From Loripinus fragilis (Eukaryota; Mollusca; Bivalvia; Lucinida; Lucinidae): DNA of 64,000 nt. The notes below the pieces were generated by a model. The model did not search any database and was not told the DNA's origin. It worked only from the letters and a program-made list of their open reading frames with translations. Positions 25,901 to 40,900 of this stretch are shown here, piece after piece. Positions within the stretch are counted from its first letter, which is position 1. Each line of letters opens with the position of its first letter. The stretch covers positions 1 through 64,000 of the forward strand of contig OZ026519.1 in assembly GCA_964019695.1 (NCBI GenBank), given 5' to 3'. A program made the position numbers and the translations under genes.

Positions 25901-28900
25901 CAAGGAAATATTTATTTTTTATTATTTTACATTTTAAAAGCAGTTCAAATTTCATGCTCAGTTGAGTTGAACATGAAAAAAGTTTACATCCTCGGGCCCA
26001 GAGATTAATCTCCAATTTATTTACAATCAATCTTTAAACCAACTATCATCTACGCAGTTCAGTATTTTGAGGCTGACATTCTATGGAAAGTCCTGAATTC
26101 AGATAAAATCCTATAAGCGTCCAACCATGTGACTCACCTTGAATCGAGGTTAGGTTGTATGGCAGGAATATGACACTGTAGATGGAACACTTTAGGGCAT
26201 CTGTCACAGCACAGTAGATCTCCACCATTGTGACACACCGAGCAGTAATCCTCGCTAGGGTCTGAGGGGTCATGCTTTGGGTACAGGTTATACATGTTCA
26301 GGGAACGGGATGGGTGGTTGGAGAGACCCTGGAGCTTAGCATTTCTGTCAGAGTCCATAACCTTTAAGTAAACAAATTGAGCTATGTGATGATGTGTCCA
26401 ACAAGGATATCATAGAGTTTTCTACAACATTTTTTTCTATCAGAGCATAAAATTTGGATGTAATAATTTTGGGCAACATTTAAGGATTGAAATTCATATT
26501 TTAAGCTTGCACTGGATGATGAAATACATTAGCTATTTTAATGTTTCCGAGAAACCCGTCGGGTTTCACAGACATTAAAATAGCTAATGTTTTTCATAAT
26601 CTAGTGCAAGCTTAAAATATGAATTTCTATCCTTATATTTACATTCTATATTATCAATCAAATTTACTAAATTATCATCCTCCCACCCCCTAGTTACCCT
26701 TATAAAATGGAATATTGTACTTGTAACGGAGGTGTTGGAACAGCCAGGGAGCAAATCTCCTGTACATAACCTCGTGACGATATGTGAATAATGTCACACA
26801 AACGTCAATAAACAAAGCAAGTAATTGGCTGACGTTGACGTTACTCCGCCTGGAGGTGCGGTTTATATCACATGACATTTCAATGTTTTGCATCGAGAAA
26901 TGCAAGCCGCTAGAAATGTTGGATTCATCTTAGGCAACTACACTAAAAATTAAATATTATGTTTTAAAGATTGGCATATATTTGTTGTTAGTTGACAAAG
27001 GTAAAGATTAAATCTATAAAGATTAGCCTGTGCATTTGCAGAATCTGAGCTGCACAATTGCATTCACTGCCAAAATGACATGATTTTTCAATAAGTTAGT
27101 CTGTGCAGCTGAGCAGACTGATATTGAGTCTTGTCTTGTCATATACAGAACAGGTTTAATCTTGATGCATAGGCCCAGATAAGGACATTTTTTGTGCGTA
27201 AAACTGTAATTATTTCCTTACCGATCAATTTAAACATGTGTTTTGGGTGCTCAAAATAACCGTCTCATTGAGAGGGTTCTTTTGAGTACCCACAGCATAT
27301 GTTTTGGGTGAGAATTGAAGAAAATAGTTTTCCAATATGCACTTTTAAAGGCCTGATGATGTGGTTCAATTATAAGTGTAGAACTGTTTACAGCAGTTGC
27401 AGATATAGAAATCTTAGAAATGTACAGAGTAGCTTCTACAGGCTAAGAATCACATTTATCCATTCAGAACTTCGACCCAATTCAGAATCAGGCCTTGGAT
27501 GTATGTATGGCATAGTATTATGGATAAAAAGCTGAGAACTGGGGTAAGGATAAGTAGTTCAGTACCACATGTAATTAGCCTGACTATAATCAATTATACA
27601 ATACCTATACAGCACTAATATTCAGACTAAGTCAGTATTAACCTATTTTATTATCAGATTTGCCTCCACTAATTTTGCTTTTAAAACACACTCTTTAGAA
27701 AACAGAATAGATCTAGATCAGTTGGCCTATTGAGAAGGCAACATATCAGAATCCACACTGTTTTCAATTCAACCTGCGAATCTATGGTAATACATAGATT
27801 CATGCAACCGAATTAGTCAAGTACAGATGGATGTGGCATTTTTGTATTCAGCATAAAAAGGTTAATACTAGTAAAACTGGTGCAGTCAGGATAATTTCTA
27901 ACAAACAAGATAATCCACTGTTATATGGCATGGATGAGAGCTGAAAATTTTAGAAATCCTGAACTTTAGAAACATGTAGTACACCTAACGAAAAAAATCA
28001 TTTCCAGTTTAAGTGATCAAATGTCTTTAGATAATCTGACAATAAATCAGAAGCTTTAATAATCTGCCTAATTTAACATTTTGAGGCTGACTTTCTTTGG
28101 AAAGTCAGCCTCAAAATCTTGAATTAAGGAAGAATTCTGAAAACTTTCAGGCATGGTGCAGGTCTTACATTGACATCTGGTAGAGCAGGTGATTCTGTTG
28201 TCCTGGGTTGTCCTCCATCTTGTGTACTTGGACTAGCACGGAGAAGAGGTGAAACACTTGATGGTAGAAGAGGTGAAACACTAGATGGGGGTGACTGAAA
28301 TCATAGCATACATGTATAGATAATGTTCTTACAATACATGATACTTGTTATCTGTTAAATGTGCAAATCCTGATCAGACAGAAGAAGCAGTCTGATCATG
28401 ATTATCACCATTTACCAGTACCAATCTGACATATGTCTTCATATCAAAACTTGGTGTTCAATTAAGAAATAGATCAGCTCTAGCAGTGAATTATTTAGTA
28501 ATAATTCACTGTTTGGAGGTCAGTTGTAAAGAAGATCAAACCACGAGGGCGTAGCGCGAGTGATTAATCTTCGTACAACTGACCGACAAGCAGTGAATTA
28601 TTACTCAACAATTCACACACTAGAGCTGATCTATTTTGATTCTAACACACAATAAACGACGAAAACACATTTGAAGTCTTCAGCTTCTTCCAACTTTCCG
28701 CCATTGCACTCCCACCAATACTTAGACTATCTCGCATTCATTTACATGTATTTGTAACGTCTTTCAAAGGTAAAAACGACGTTACTACGTCTAACACCAT
28801 GAATGACGTCATTTTCAAGTAACAAATGACATCAGCTAGCACACACTATCCTTGCACTCTCAAAACTGTGAATCATTGTTTGATATATTACACTTCTTTA

Positions 28901-31900
28901 GCATTTACTCTATATGTGAGGTGTGTTAGAATACAAGATATAGACAGTATTTCCCTATGTATAATGTGCACTTGCATATAATGCATAATGATTGTTTGTG
29001 TTTTATCAATAAAAAAAGTCTTGTTCCTATGTATATTGTGCAGCAGTTAAAGGAAACCATTTCTATTGTGTATTGTAAAATACTTATTGTAGGCGGGCAT
29101 TTTTATTTGCTTTAAACATATTCTATTCTTACTTTAAAAAATGACATGCAAACATATGTACATACATAATAATTTATAGGATTGGAATGGAAGCTTAAAG
29201 ATTTCCTTTCCCAAGGCATTTTTATTTGGCACTTTAAGCGGTACAAACAAAAATCTCCTAAATATGAGGCTGTGAAATACAGTTTCTATTTCAAGAAGGC
29301 GGTCTAAAGGACAGCTATATCCCCAGCTGCGTCACAATGACAGTCAGAGTGGTGGGACCTCTGGTTGTATAAGCTAATAATAACCTATATTCTAGTAGAA
29401 GGAGCAGCCAGCCAGACAGTTTGAACAAGCTGTGAGTGAGGTATCTAAATGGCAATGTTTACCTGCAAATGTCTAGGTGGAGCAGCCAGTCAGACAGTTT
29501 GAACAGGCTGTGACTGAGGTATCTAAATGGCTATGTTTACCTGTATATGTCTAGGTGGAGCAGCCAGGCAGACAGTTTGAACAGGCTGTGACTGAGGTAT
29601 CTAAATGGCTATGTTTACCTGTATATGTCTAGGTGGAGCAGCCAGGCAGACAGTTTGAACAGGCTGTGAGTGAGGTATCTAAATGGCAATGCTTACCTGC
29701 AAATGTCTAGGTGGAGCAGCCAGTCAGACAGTTTGAACAGGCTGTGACTGAGGTATCTAAATGGCTATGTTTACCTGTATATGTCTAGGTGGAGCAGCCA
29801 GGCAGACAGTTTGAACAGGCTGTGACTGAGGTATCTAAATGGCAATGTTTACCTGTATGTCTAGGTGGAGCAACCAGGCAGACAGTTTGAGCATGCTGTG
29901 AGTGAGGCATCTAAATGGCAATGCTTACCAGTATATGTCTAGGTGGGACAGCCAGTCAGACAGTTTGAACAGGCTGTGAGTGAGACATCTAAATGGCAAT
30001 GCTAACCTGTATATGTCTAGGTGGAGCAGCCAGGCAGACAGTTTGAACAGGCTGTGACTGAGGTATCTAAATGGCAATGCTAACCTGTATATGTCTAGGT
30101 GGAGCAGCAAGCCAGACAGTTTGAACAGGCTGTGACTGAGGCATCTAAATGGCAATGCTAACCTGTATGTCTAGGTGGGACAGCCAGCCAGACAGTTTGA
30201 ACAGGCTGTGAGTGAGGTATCTAAATGGCAATGCTAACCTGCATTTGTCTAGGTGGAGCAGCCAGCCAGACAGTTTGAACAGACTGTGAGTGAGACATCT
30301 AAATGGCAATGCTTACCAGTATATGTCTAGGTGGAGCAGCCAGTTTGAACAGGCTGTGACTGAGGTATCTAAATTGAAATGTTTACCTGCATGTCTAGGT
30401 GGAGCAGCCAGGCAGACAGTTTGAACAGGCTGTGAGGTATCTAAATGGCAATGCTTACCTGTATGTCTAGGTGGAGCAGCCAGTCAGACAGTTTGAACAG
30501 GCTGTGAGTGAGGCATCTAAATGGCAATGCTTACCAGTATATGTCTAGGTGGGACAGCCAGTCAGACAGTTTGAACAGGCTGTGAGTGAGACATCTAAAT
30601 GGCAATGCTTACCAGTATATGTCTAGGTGGAGCAGCCAGGCAGACAGTTTGAACAGGCTGTGAGTGAGGCATCTAAATGGCATTGTTTACCTGTATGTCT
30701 AGGTGGAGCAGCCAGGCAGACAGTTTGAACAGGCTGTGAGTGAGGCATCTAAATGGCAATGTTAACCTGTATGTCTAGGTGGAGCAGCCAGGCAGACAGT
30801 TTGAACAGGCTGTGAGTTAGACATCTCAATGGCAATGCTAACCTGCATTTGTCTAGGTGGAGCAGCCAGGCAGACAGATTGAACAGGCTGTGAGTGAGGT
30901 ATCTAAATGGCAATGCTAACCTGTATATGTCTAGGTGGAGCAGCAAGCCAGACAGTTTGAACAGGCTGTGAGTGAGGCATCTAAATGGCAATGCTAACCT
31001 GTATATGTCTAGGTGGAGCAGCCAGTCAGACAGTTTTAACAGGCTGTGAGTGAGGCATCTAAATGGCAATGCTAACCTGTATATGACTAGGTGGAGCAGC
31101 CAGGCAGACAGTTTAGACAGGCTGTGAGGTATCTAAATGGCAATGTTTACCTGTATATGTCTAGGTGGAGCAGCCAGGCAGACAGTTTGAACAGGCTGTG
31201 ACTGAGGCATCTAAATGGCAATGCTAACCTGTATATGTCTAGGTGGAGCAGCCAGGCAGACAGTTTGAACAGGCTGTGGGTGAGGCATCTAAATGGCAAT
31301 GCTAACCTGTATATGTCTAGGTGGAGCAGCCAGGCAGACAGTTTGAACAGGCTGTGAGTGAGGCATCTAAATGGCAATGCTAACCTGTATATGTCTAGGT
31401 GGAGCAGCCAGGCAGACAGTTTGAACAGGCTGTGACTGAGGTATCTAAATGGCTATGTTTACCTGTATATGTCTAGGTGGAGCAGCCAGGCAGACAGTTT
31501 GAACAGGCTGTGAGTGAGGTATCTAAATGGCAATGCTTACCTGCAAATGTCTAGGTGGAGCAGCCAGTCAGACAGTTTGAACAGGCTGTGACTGAGGTAT
31601 CTAAATGGCTATGTTTACCTGTATATGTCTAGGTGGAGCAGCCAGGCAGACAGTTTGAACAGGCTGTGACTGAGGTATCTAAATGGCAATGTTTACCTGT
31701 ATGTCTAGGTGGAGCAACCAGGCAGACAGTTTGAACATGCTGTGAGTGAGGCATCTAAATGGCAATGCTTACCAGTATATGTCTAGGTGGGACAGCCAGT
31801 CAGACAGTTTGAACAGGCTGTGAGTGAGACATCTAAATGGCAATGCTAACCTGTATATGTCTAGGTGGAGCAGCCAGGCAGACAGTTTGAACAGGCTGTG

Positions 31901-34900
31901 ACTGAGGTATCTAAATGGCAATGCTAACCTGTATATGTCTAGGTGGAGCAGCAAGCCAGACAGTTTGAACAGGCTGTGACTGAGGCATCTAAATGGCAAT
32001 GCTAACCTGTATGTCTAGGTGGGACAGCCAGCCAGACAGTTTGAACAGGCTGTGAGTGAGGTATCTAAATGGCAATGCTAACCTGCATTTGTCTAGGTGG
32101 AGCAGCCAGCCAGACAGTTTGAACAGACTGTGAGTGAGACATCTAATTAGCAATGCTTACCAGTATATGTCTAGGTGGAGCAGCCAGTTTGAACAGGCTG
32201 TGACTGAGGTATCTAAATGGAAATGTTTACCTGCATGTCTAGGTGGAGCAGCCAGGCAGACAGTTTGAACAGGCTGTGAGGTATCTAAATGGCAATGCTT
32301 ACCTGTATGTCTAGGTGGAGCAGCCAGTCAGACAGTTTGAACAGGCTGTGAGTGAGGCATCTAAATGGCAATGCTTACCAGTATATGTCTAGGTGGGACA
32401 GCCAGTCAGACAGTTTGAACAGGCTGTGAGTGAGACATCTAAATGGCAATGCTTACCAGTATATGTCTAGGTGGAGCAGCCAGGCAGACAGTTTGAACAG
32501 GCTGTGAGTGAGGCATCTAAATGGCATTGTTTACCTGTATGTCTAGGTGGAGCAGCCAGGCAGACAGTTTGAACAGGCTGTGAGTGAGGCATCTAAATGG
32601 CAATGTTAACCTGTATGTCTAGGTGGAGCAGCCAGGCAGACAGTTTGAACAGGCTGTGAGTTAGACATCTCAATGGCAATGCTAACCTGCATTTGTCTAG
32701 GTGGAGCAGCCAGGCAGACAGATTGAACAGGCTGTGAGTGAGGTATCTAAATGGCAATGCTAACCTGTATATGTCTAGGTGGAGCAGCAAGCCAGACAGT
32801 TTGAACAGGCTGTGAGTGAGGCATCTAAATGGCAATGCTAACCTGTATATGTCTAGGTGGAGCAGCCAGTCAGACAGTTTGAACAGGCTGTGAGTGAGGC
32901 ATCTAAATGGCAATGCTAACCTGTATATGTCTAGGTGGGACAGCTAGTCAGACAGTTTGAACAGGCTGTGAGTGAGGTATCTAAATGGCAATGCTAACCT
33001 GTATATGTCTAGGTGGAGCAGCCAGGCAGACAGTTTAGACAGGCTGTGAGGTATCTAAATGGCAATGCTTACCTGTATATGTCTAGGTGGAGCAGCCAGG
33101 CAGACAGTTTGAACAGGCTGTGACTGAGGCATCTAAATGGCAATGCTAACCTGTATATGTCTAGGTGGAGCAGCCAGGCAGACAGTTTGAACAGGCTGTG
33201 GGTGAGGCATCTAAATGGCAATGCTAACCTGTATATGTCTAGGTGGAGCAGCCAGGCAGACAGTTTGAACAGGCTGTGAGTGAGGCATCTAAATGGCAAT
33301 GCTAACCTGTATATGTCAAGGTGGAGCAGCCAGGCAGACAGTTTGAACAGGCTATGACTGAGGCATCTAAATGGCAATGCTAACCTGTATATGTCTAGGT
33401 GGGACAGCCAGGCAGACAGTTTGAACAGGCTGTGAGTGAGGCATCTAAATGGCAATGCTAACCTGTATATGCCTAGGTGGAGCAGCCAGGCAGACAGTTT
33501 GAACAGGCTGTGAGTGAGACATCTAAATGGCAATGCTAACCTGTATATGTCTAGGTGGAGCAGCCAGCCAGACAGTTTGAACAGGCTGTGAGTGAGACAT
33601 CTAAATGGCAATGCTGGCCTGTATATGTCTAGGTGGGACAGCCAGCCAGACAGTTTGAACAGGCTGTGAGTGAGGCATCTAAATAGCAATGCTTACCAGT
33701 ATATGTCTAGGTGGGACAGCCAGGCAGACAGTTTGAACAGGCTGTGAGTGAGGCATCTAAATGGCAATGCTAACCTGTATATGTCTAGGTGGAGCAGCCA
33801 GGCAGACAGTTTGAACAGGCTGTGAGTGAGGCATCTAAATGGCAAGGTTTACCTGTATATGTCTAGGTGTAACAGGCAGCCACACAGTTTGAACAGGCTG
33901 TGAGTGAGGCATCTAAATGGCAATGCTAACCTGTATATGTCTAGGGTGGACAGCCAGTCAGACAGTTTGAACAGGCTGTGAGAGGGGCATCTAAATGGCA
34001 ATGCTTACCAGTATATGTCTAGGTGGAACAGCCAGCCAGACAGTTTGAACAGGCTATGACTGAGGCATCTAAATGGCAATGCTAACCTGTATATGTCTAG
34101 GTGGGACAGCCAGGCAGACAGTTTGAACAGGCTGTGAGTAAGGCATCTAAATGGCAATGCTAACCTGTATATGCCTAGGTGGAGCAGCCAGGCAGACAGT
34201 TTGAACAGGCTGTGAGTGAGACATCTAAATGGCAATGCTAACCTGTATATGTCTAGGTGGAGCAGCCAGCCAGACAGTTTGAACAGGCTGTGAGTGAGAC
34301 ATCTAAATGGCAATGCTAACCTGTATATGTCTAGGTGGGACAGCCAGCCAGACAGTTTGAACAGGCTGTGAGTGAGGCATCTAAATGGCAATGCTTACCA
34401 GTATATGTCTAGGTGGGACAGCCAGGCAGACAGTTTGAACAGGCTGTGAGTGAGGCATCTAAATGGCAATGCTAACCTGTATATGTCTAGGTGGAGCAGC
34501 CAGGCAGACAGTTTGAACAGGCTGTGAGTGAGGCATCTAAATGGCAAGGTTTACCTGTATATGTCTAGGTGTAACAGGCAGCCACACAGTTTGAACAGGC
34601 TGTGAGTGAGGCATCTAAATGGCAATGCTAACCTGTATATGTCTAGGGTGGACAGCCAGTCAGACAGTTTGAACAGGCTGTGAGAGGGGCATCTAAATGG
34701 CAATGCTTACCAGTATATGTCTAGGTGGAACAGCCAGCCAGACAGTTTGAACAGGCTGTGAGTGAGGCATCTAAACTTCAATGCTTACCAGTATATGTCT
34801 AGGTGGAACAGCCAGCCAGACAGTTTGAACAGGCTGTGAGTGAGGCATCTAAATGGCATTGTTTACCTGTATGTCTAGGTGGAGCAGCCAGGCAGACAGT

Positions 34901-37900
34901 TTGAACAGGCTGTGAGTGAGGCATCTAAATGGCTTTGTCTAGGTGGAGCAGCCAGCCAGACAGTTTAAACAGGCTGTGACTGAGGTATCTAAATGGCAAT
35001 GCTAACCTGTATATGGCTAGGTGGAGCAGCCAGGCAGACAGTTTAGACAGGCTGTGAGGTATCTAAATGGCAATGATTACCTGTATATGTCTAGGTGGAG
35101 CAGCCAGGCAGACAGTTTAAACAGGCTGTGAGTGAGGCATCTAAATGGCATTGTTTACCTGTATAGGTCTAGGTGGAGCAGCCAGGCAGACAGTTTGAAC
35201 AGGCTGTGGGTGAGGCATCTAAATGGCAATGTTAACCTGTATGTGTCTAGGTGGGACAGCCAGTCAGACAGTTTGAACAGGCTGTGAGTGAGACATCTAA
35301 ATGGCAATGCTTACCTGTATATGTCTAGGTGGAGCAGCCAGGCAGACAGTTTGAACAGGCTGTGACTGAGGTATCTAAATGGCATTGTTTACCTGTATGT
35401 CTAGGTGGGACAGCCAGTCAGACAGATTGAACAGGCTGTGAGTGAGGCATCTAAATGGCAATGATTACCTGTATATGTCTAGGTGGAGCAGCCAGGCAGA
35501 CAGTTTGAACAGGCTGTGAGTGAAGCATCTAAATGGCAATGCTAACCTGTATATGTCTGGGTTGAGCAGCCAGTCAGACAGTTTGAACAGGCTGTGAGTG
35601 AGGCATCTAAATGGCAATGCCAACCTGCATTTGTCTAGGTGGAGCAGCCAGGCAGACAGTTTGAACAGGCTGTGAGTGAGGCATCTAAATGGCAATGCTT
35701 ACCTGTATATGTCTAGGTGGAGCAGCCAGCCAGACAGTTTGAACAGGCTGTGACTGAGGTATCTAAATGGCAATGCTAACCTGTATATGGCTAGGTGGAG
35801 CAGCCAGACAGACAGTTTGAACAGGCTGTGAGTGAGGCATCTAAATGGCAATGCTAACCTGTATATGTCTAGGTGGAACAGCCAGTCTGACAGTTTGAAC
35901 AGGCTGTGAGTGAGGCATCTAAATGGCAATGTTTACCAGTATATGTCTAGGTGGGACAGCCAGCCAGACAGTTTGAACAGGCTGTGAGTGAGGCATCTAA
36001 ATGGCAATGATTACCTGTTTATGTCTAGGTGGGACAGCCAGCCAGACAGTTTGAACAGGCTGTGAGTGAGGTATCTAAATGGCAATGCTTACCAGTATAT
36101 GTCTAGGTGGAGCAGCCAGCCAGACAGTTTGAACAGGCTGTGAGTGAGGCATCTAAATGGCATTGTTTACCTGTATAGGTCTAGGTGGAGCAGCCAGGCA
36201 GACAGTTTGAACAGGCTGTGGGTGAGGCATCTAAATGGCAATGCTTACCAGTATATGTCTAGGTGGAGGAGCCAGCCAGACAGTTTGAACAGGCTGTGAG
36301 TGAGGCATCTAAATGGCATTGTTTACCTGTATATGTCTAGGTGGAGCAGCCAGGCAGACAGTTTGAACAGGCTGTGACTGAGGTATCTAAATGGCATTGT
36401 TTACCTGTATGTCTAGGTGGGACAGCCAGTCAGACAGTTTGAACAGGCTGTGAGTGAGGCATCTAAATGGCAATGATTACCTGTATATGTCTAGGTGGAG
36501 CAGCCAGGCAGACAGTTTGAACAGGCTGTGAGTGAAGCATCTAAATGGCAATGCTAACCTGTATATGTCTAGGTGGAGCAGCCAGCCAGACAGTTTGAAC
36601 AGGCTGTGAGTGAGGCATCTAAGTGGCAATGCTTACCTGTAAATGGCTAGGTGGAGCAGCCAGGCAGACAGTTTGAACAGGCTGTGGCTGAAGCATCTAA
36701 ATAGCAATGTTTACCTGTATATGTCTAGGTGGAGCAGCCAGGCAGACAGTTTGAACAGACTGAGTGAGACATCTAAATGGCAATGCTTACCAGTATATGT
36801 CTAGGTGGAGCAGCCAGCCAGACAGTTTGAACAGGGTGTGAGTGAGGCATCTAAATGGCAATGCTAACCTGTATATGTCTAGGTGGGACAGCCAGTCAGA
36901 CTGTTTGAACAGGCTGTGAGTGAGACATCTAAATGGCAATGCTTACCTGTATATGTCTAGGTGGGACAGCCAGTCAGACAGTTTGAACAGGCTGTGAGTG
37001 AGGCATCTAAATGGCAATGTTAACCTGTATATGTCTAGGTGGAGCAGCTAGCCAGACAGTTTGAACAGGCTGTGACTGAGGTATCTAAATGGCAATGCTA
37101 ACCTGTATATGTCTAGGTGGGACAGCCAGCCAGACAGTTTGAACAGGCTGTGAGTGAGGCATCTAAATGGCAATGCTTACCAGTATATGTCTAGGTGGAG
37201 CAGCCAGTCAGACAGTTTGAACAGGCTGTGAGTGAGGTATCTAAATGGCAATGCTAACCTGTATATGTCTAGGGTGGACAGCCAGTCAGACAGTTTGAAC
37301 AGGCTGTGAGAGAGGCATCTAAATGGCAATGCTTACCAGTATATGTCTAGGTGGAACAGCCAGCCAGACAGTTTGAACAGGCTGTGAGTGAGGCATCTAA
37401 ATGGCATTGTTTACCTGAATGTCTAGGTGGAGCAGCCAGGCAGACAGTTTGAACAGGCTGTGAGTGAGGCATCTAAATGGCAATGCTAACCTGCATTTGT
37501 CTAGGTGGAGCAGCCAGCCAGACAGTTTAAACAGACTGTGACTGAGGTATCTAAATGGCAATGCTAACCTGTATATGGCTAGGTGGAGCAGCCAGGCAGA
37601 CAGTTTAGACAGGCTGTGAGGTATCTAAATGGCAATGATTACCTGTATATGTCTAGGTGGAGCAGCCAGGCAGACAGTTTGAACAGGCTGTGAGTGAGGT
37701 ATCTAAATGGCAATGTTAACCTGTATATGTCTAGGTGGAGCAGCAAGCCAGACAGTTTAAACAGGCTGTGAGTGAGGCATCTAAATGGCAATGCTAACCT
37801 GTATATGGCTAGGTGGAGCAGCCAGTCAGACAGTTTGAACAGGCTGTGAGTGAGGCATCTAAATGGCAATGCTAACCTGTATAGGGCTAGGTGGAGCAGC

Positions 37901-40900
37901 CAGTCAGACAGTTTGAACAGGCTGTGAGTGAGGCATCTAAATGGCAATGCTAACCTGTATATGTCTAGGTGGAGCAGCCAGTCAGACAGTTTGAACAGGC
38001 TGTGAGTGAGGCATCTAAATGGCAATGCTAACCTGTATATGTCTAGGTGGAGCAGCCAGTCAGACAGTTTGAACAGGCTGTGAGTGAGGCATCTAAATGG
38101 CAATGCTAACCTGCATTTGTCTAGGTGGAGCAGCCAGCTAGACAGTTTAAACAGGCTGTGACTGAGGTATCTAAATGGCAATGCTAACCTGTATATGGCT
38201 AGGTGGAGCAGCCAGGCAGACAGTTTGAACAGGCTGTGAGTGAGGCATCTAAATGGCAATGCTAACCTGTATATGTCTAGGTGGAACAGCCAGTCAGACA
38301 GTTTAAACAGGCTGTGACTGAGGTATCTAAATGGCAATGCTAACCTGTATATGTCTAGGTGGAGCAGCCAGGCAGACAGTTTGAACAGGCTGTGAGTGAG
38401 GCATCTAAATGGCAATGCTAACCTGCATTTGTCTAGGTGGAGCAGCCAGCCAGACAGTTTAAACAGGCTGTGACTGAGGTATCTAAATGGCAATGCTAAC
38501 CTGTATATGTCTAGGTGGAGCAGCCAGGCAGACAGTTTGAACAGGCTGTGAGTGAGGTATCTAAATGGCAATGCTTACCAGTATATGTCTAGGTGGAGCA
38601 GCCAGCCAGACAGTTTGAACAGGCTGTGAGTGAGGCATCTAAATGGCATTGTTTACCTGTATAGGTCTAGGTGGAGCAGCCAGGCAGACAGTTTGAACAG
38701 GCTGTGGGTGAGGCATCTAAATGGCAATGTTAACCTGTATGTGTCTAGGTGGGACAGCCAGTCAGACAGTTTGAACAGGCTGTGAGTGAGACATCTAAAT
38801 GGCAATGCTTACCTGTATATGTCTAGGTGGAGCAGCCAGGCAGACAGTTTGAACAGGCTGTGACTGAGATATCTAAATGGCATTGTTTACCTGTATGTCT
38901 AGGTGGGACAGCCAGTCAGACAGTTTGAACAGGCTGTGAGTGAGGCATCTAAATGGCAATGATTACCTGTATATGTCTAGGTGGAGCAGCCAGGCAGACA
39001 GTTTGAACAGGCTGTGAGTGAAGCATCTAAATGGCAATGCTAACCTGTATATGTCTAGGTGGAGCAGCCAGTCAGACAGTTTGAACAGGCTGTGAGTGAG
39101 GCATCTAAATGGCAATGCTAACCTGCATTTGTCTAGGTGGAGCAGCCAGGCAGACAGTTTGAACAGGCTGTGAGTGAGGCATCTAAATGGCAATGCTTAC
39201 CAGTATATGTGTAGGTGGAGCAGCCAGCCAGACAGTTTGAACAGGCTGTGACTGAGGTATCTAAATGGCAATGCTAACCTGTATATGGCTAGGTGGAGCA
39301 GCCAGGCAGACAGTTTGAACAGGCTGTGAGTGAGGCATCTAAATGGCAATGCTAACCTGTATATGTCTAGGTGGAACAGCCAGTCTGACAGTTTGAACAG
39401 GCTGTGAGTGAGGCATCTAAATAGCAATGTTTACCAGTATATGTCTAGGTGGGACAGCCAGCCAGACAGTTTGAACAGGCTGTGAGTGAGGCATCTTAAT
39501 GGCAATGATTACCTGTATATGTCTAGGTGGGACAGCCAGCCAGACAGTTTGAACAGGCTGTGAGTGAGGTATCTAAATGGCAATGCTTACCAGTATATGT
39601 CTAGGTGGAGCAGCCAGGCAGACAGTTTGAACAGGCTGTGAGGTATCTAAATGGCAATGCTAACCTGTATATGTCTAGGTGGAGCAGCCAGGCAGACAGT
39701 TTGAACAGGCTGTGAGTGAGGCATCTAAATGGCAATGATTACCTGTATATGTCTAGGTGGAGCAGCCAGCCAGACAGTTTGAACAGGCTGTGAGTGAGGC
39801 ATCTAAATGGCAATGCTAACCTGTATATGTCTAGGTGGAGCAGCCAGTCAGACAGTTTGAACAGGCTGTGAGTGAGGCATCTAAATGGCAATGCTAACCT
39901 GCATTTGTCTAGGTGGAGCAGCCAGCTAGACAGTTTAAACAGGCTGTGACTGAGGTATCTAAATGGCAATGCTAACCTGTATATGGCTAGGTGGAGCAGC
40001 CAGGCAGACAGTTTGAACAGGCTGTGAGTGAGGCATCTAAATGGCAATGCTAACCTGTATATGTCTAGGTGGAACAGCCAGTCAGACAGTTTAAACAGGC
40101 TGTGACTGAGGTATCTAAATGGCAATGCTAACCTGTATATGTCTAGGTGGAGCAGCCAGGCAGACAGTTTGAACAGGCTGTGAGTGAGGCATCTAAATGG
40201 CAATGCTAACCTGCATTTGTCTAGGTGGAGCAGCCAGCCAGACAGTTTAAACAGGCTGTGACTGAGGTATCTAAATGGCAATGCTAACCTGTATATGTCT
40301 AGGTGGAGCAGCCAGGCAGACAGTTTGAACAGGCTGTGAGTGAGGTATCTAAATGGCAATGCTTACCAGTATATGTCTAGGTGGAGCAGCCAGCCAGACA
40401 GTTTGAACAGGCTGTGAGTGAGGCATCTAAATGGCATTGTTTACCTGTATAGGTCTAGGTGGAGCAGCCAGGCAGACAGTTTGAACAGGCTGTGGGTGAG
40501 GCATCTAAATGGCAATGTTAACCTGTATGTGTCTAGGTGGGACAGCCAGTCAGACAGTTTGAACAGGCTGTGAGTGAGACATCTAAATGGCAATGCTTAC
40601 CTGTATATGTCTAGGTGGAGCAGCCAGGCAGACAGTTTGAACAGGCTGTGACTGAGATATCTAAATGGCATTGTTTACCTGTATGTCTAGGTGGGACAGC
40701 CAGTCAGACAGTTTGAACAGGCTGTGAGTGAGGCATCTAAATGGCAATGATTACCTGTATATGTCTAGGTGGAGCAGCCAGGCAGACAGTTTGAACAGGC
40801 TGTGAGTGAAGCATCTAAATGGCAATGCTAACCTGTATATGTCTAGGTGGAGCAGCCAGTCAGACAGTTTGAACAGGCTGTGAGTGAGGCATCTAAATGG

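Noticed and set aside
37639..38571. Open frame of 310 codons on the minus strand with a 26-residue repeat (LPFRCLTHSLFKLSAWLLHL...)
   Set aside because: The 78-bp unit is a multiple of three, so one stop-free unit gives a long frame automatically. The frame is broken wherever a unit carries GTAAGC, GTAAAC or GTAATC, or a 2-base deletion, and it is not the frame of the neighbouring exon. The same holds for the other long frames at 29925-44869.
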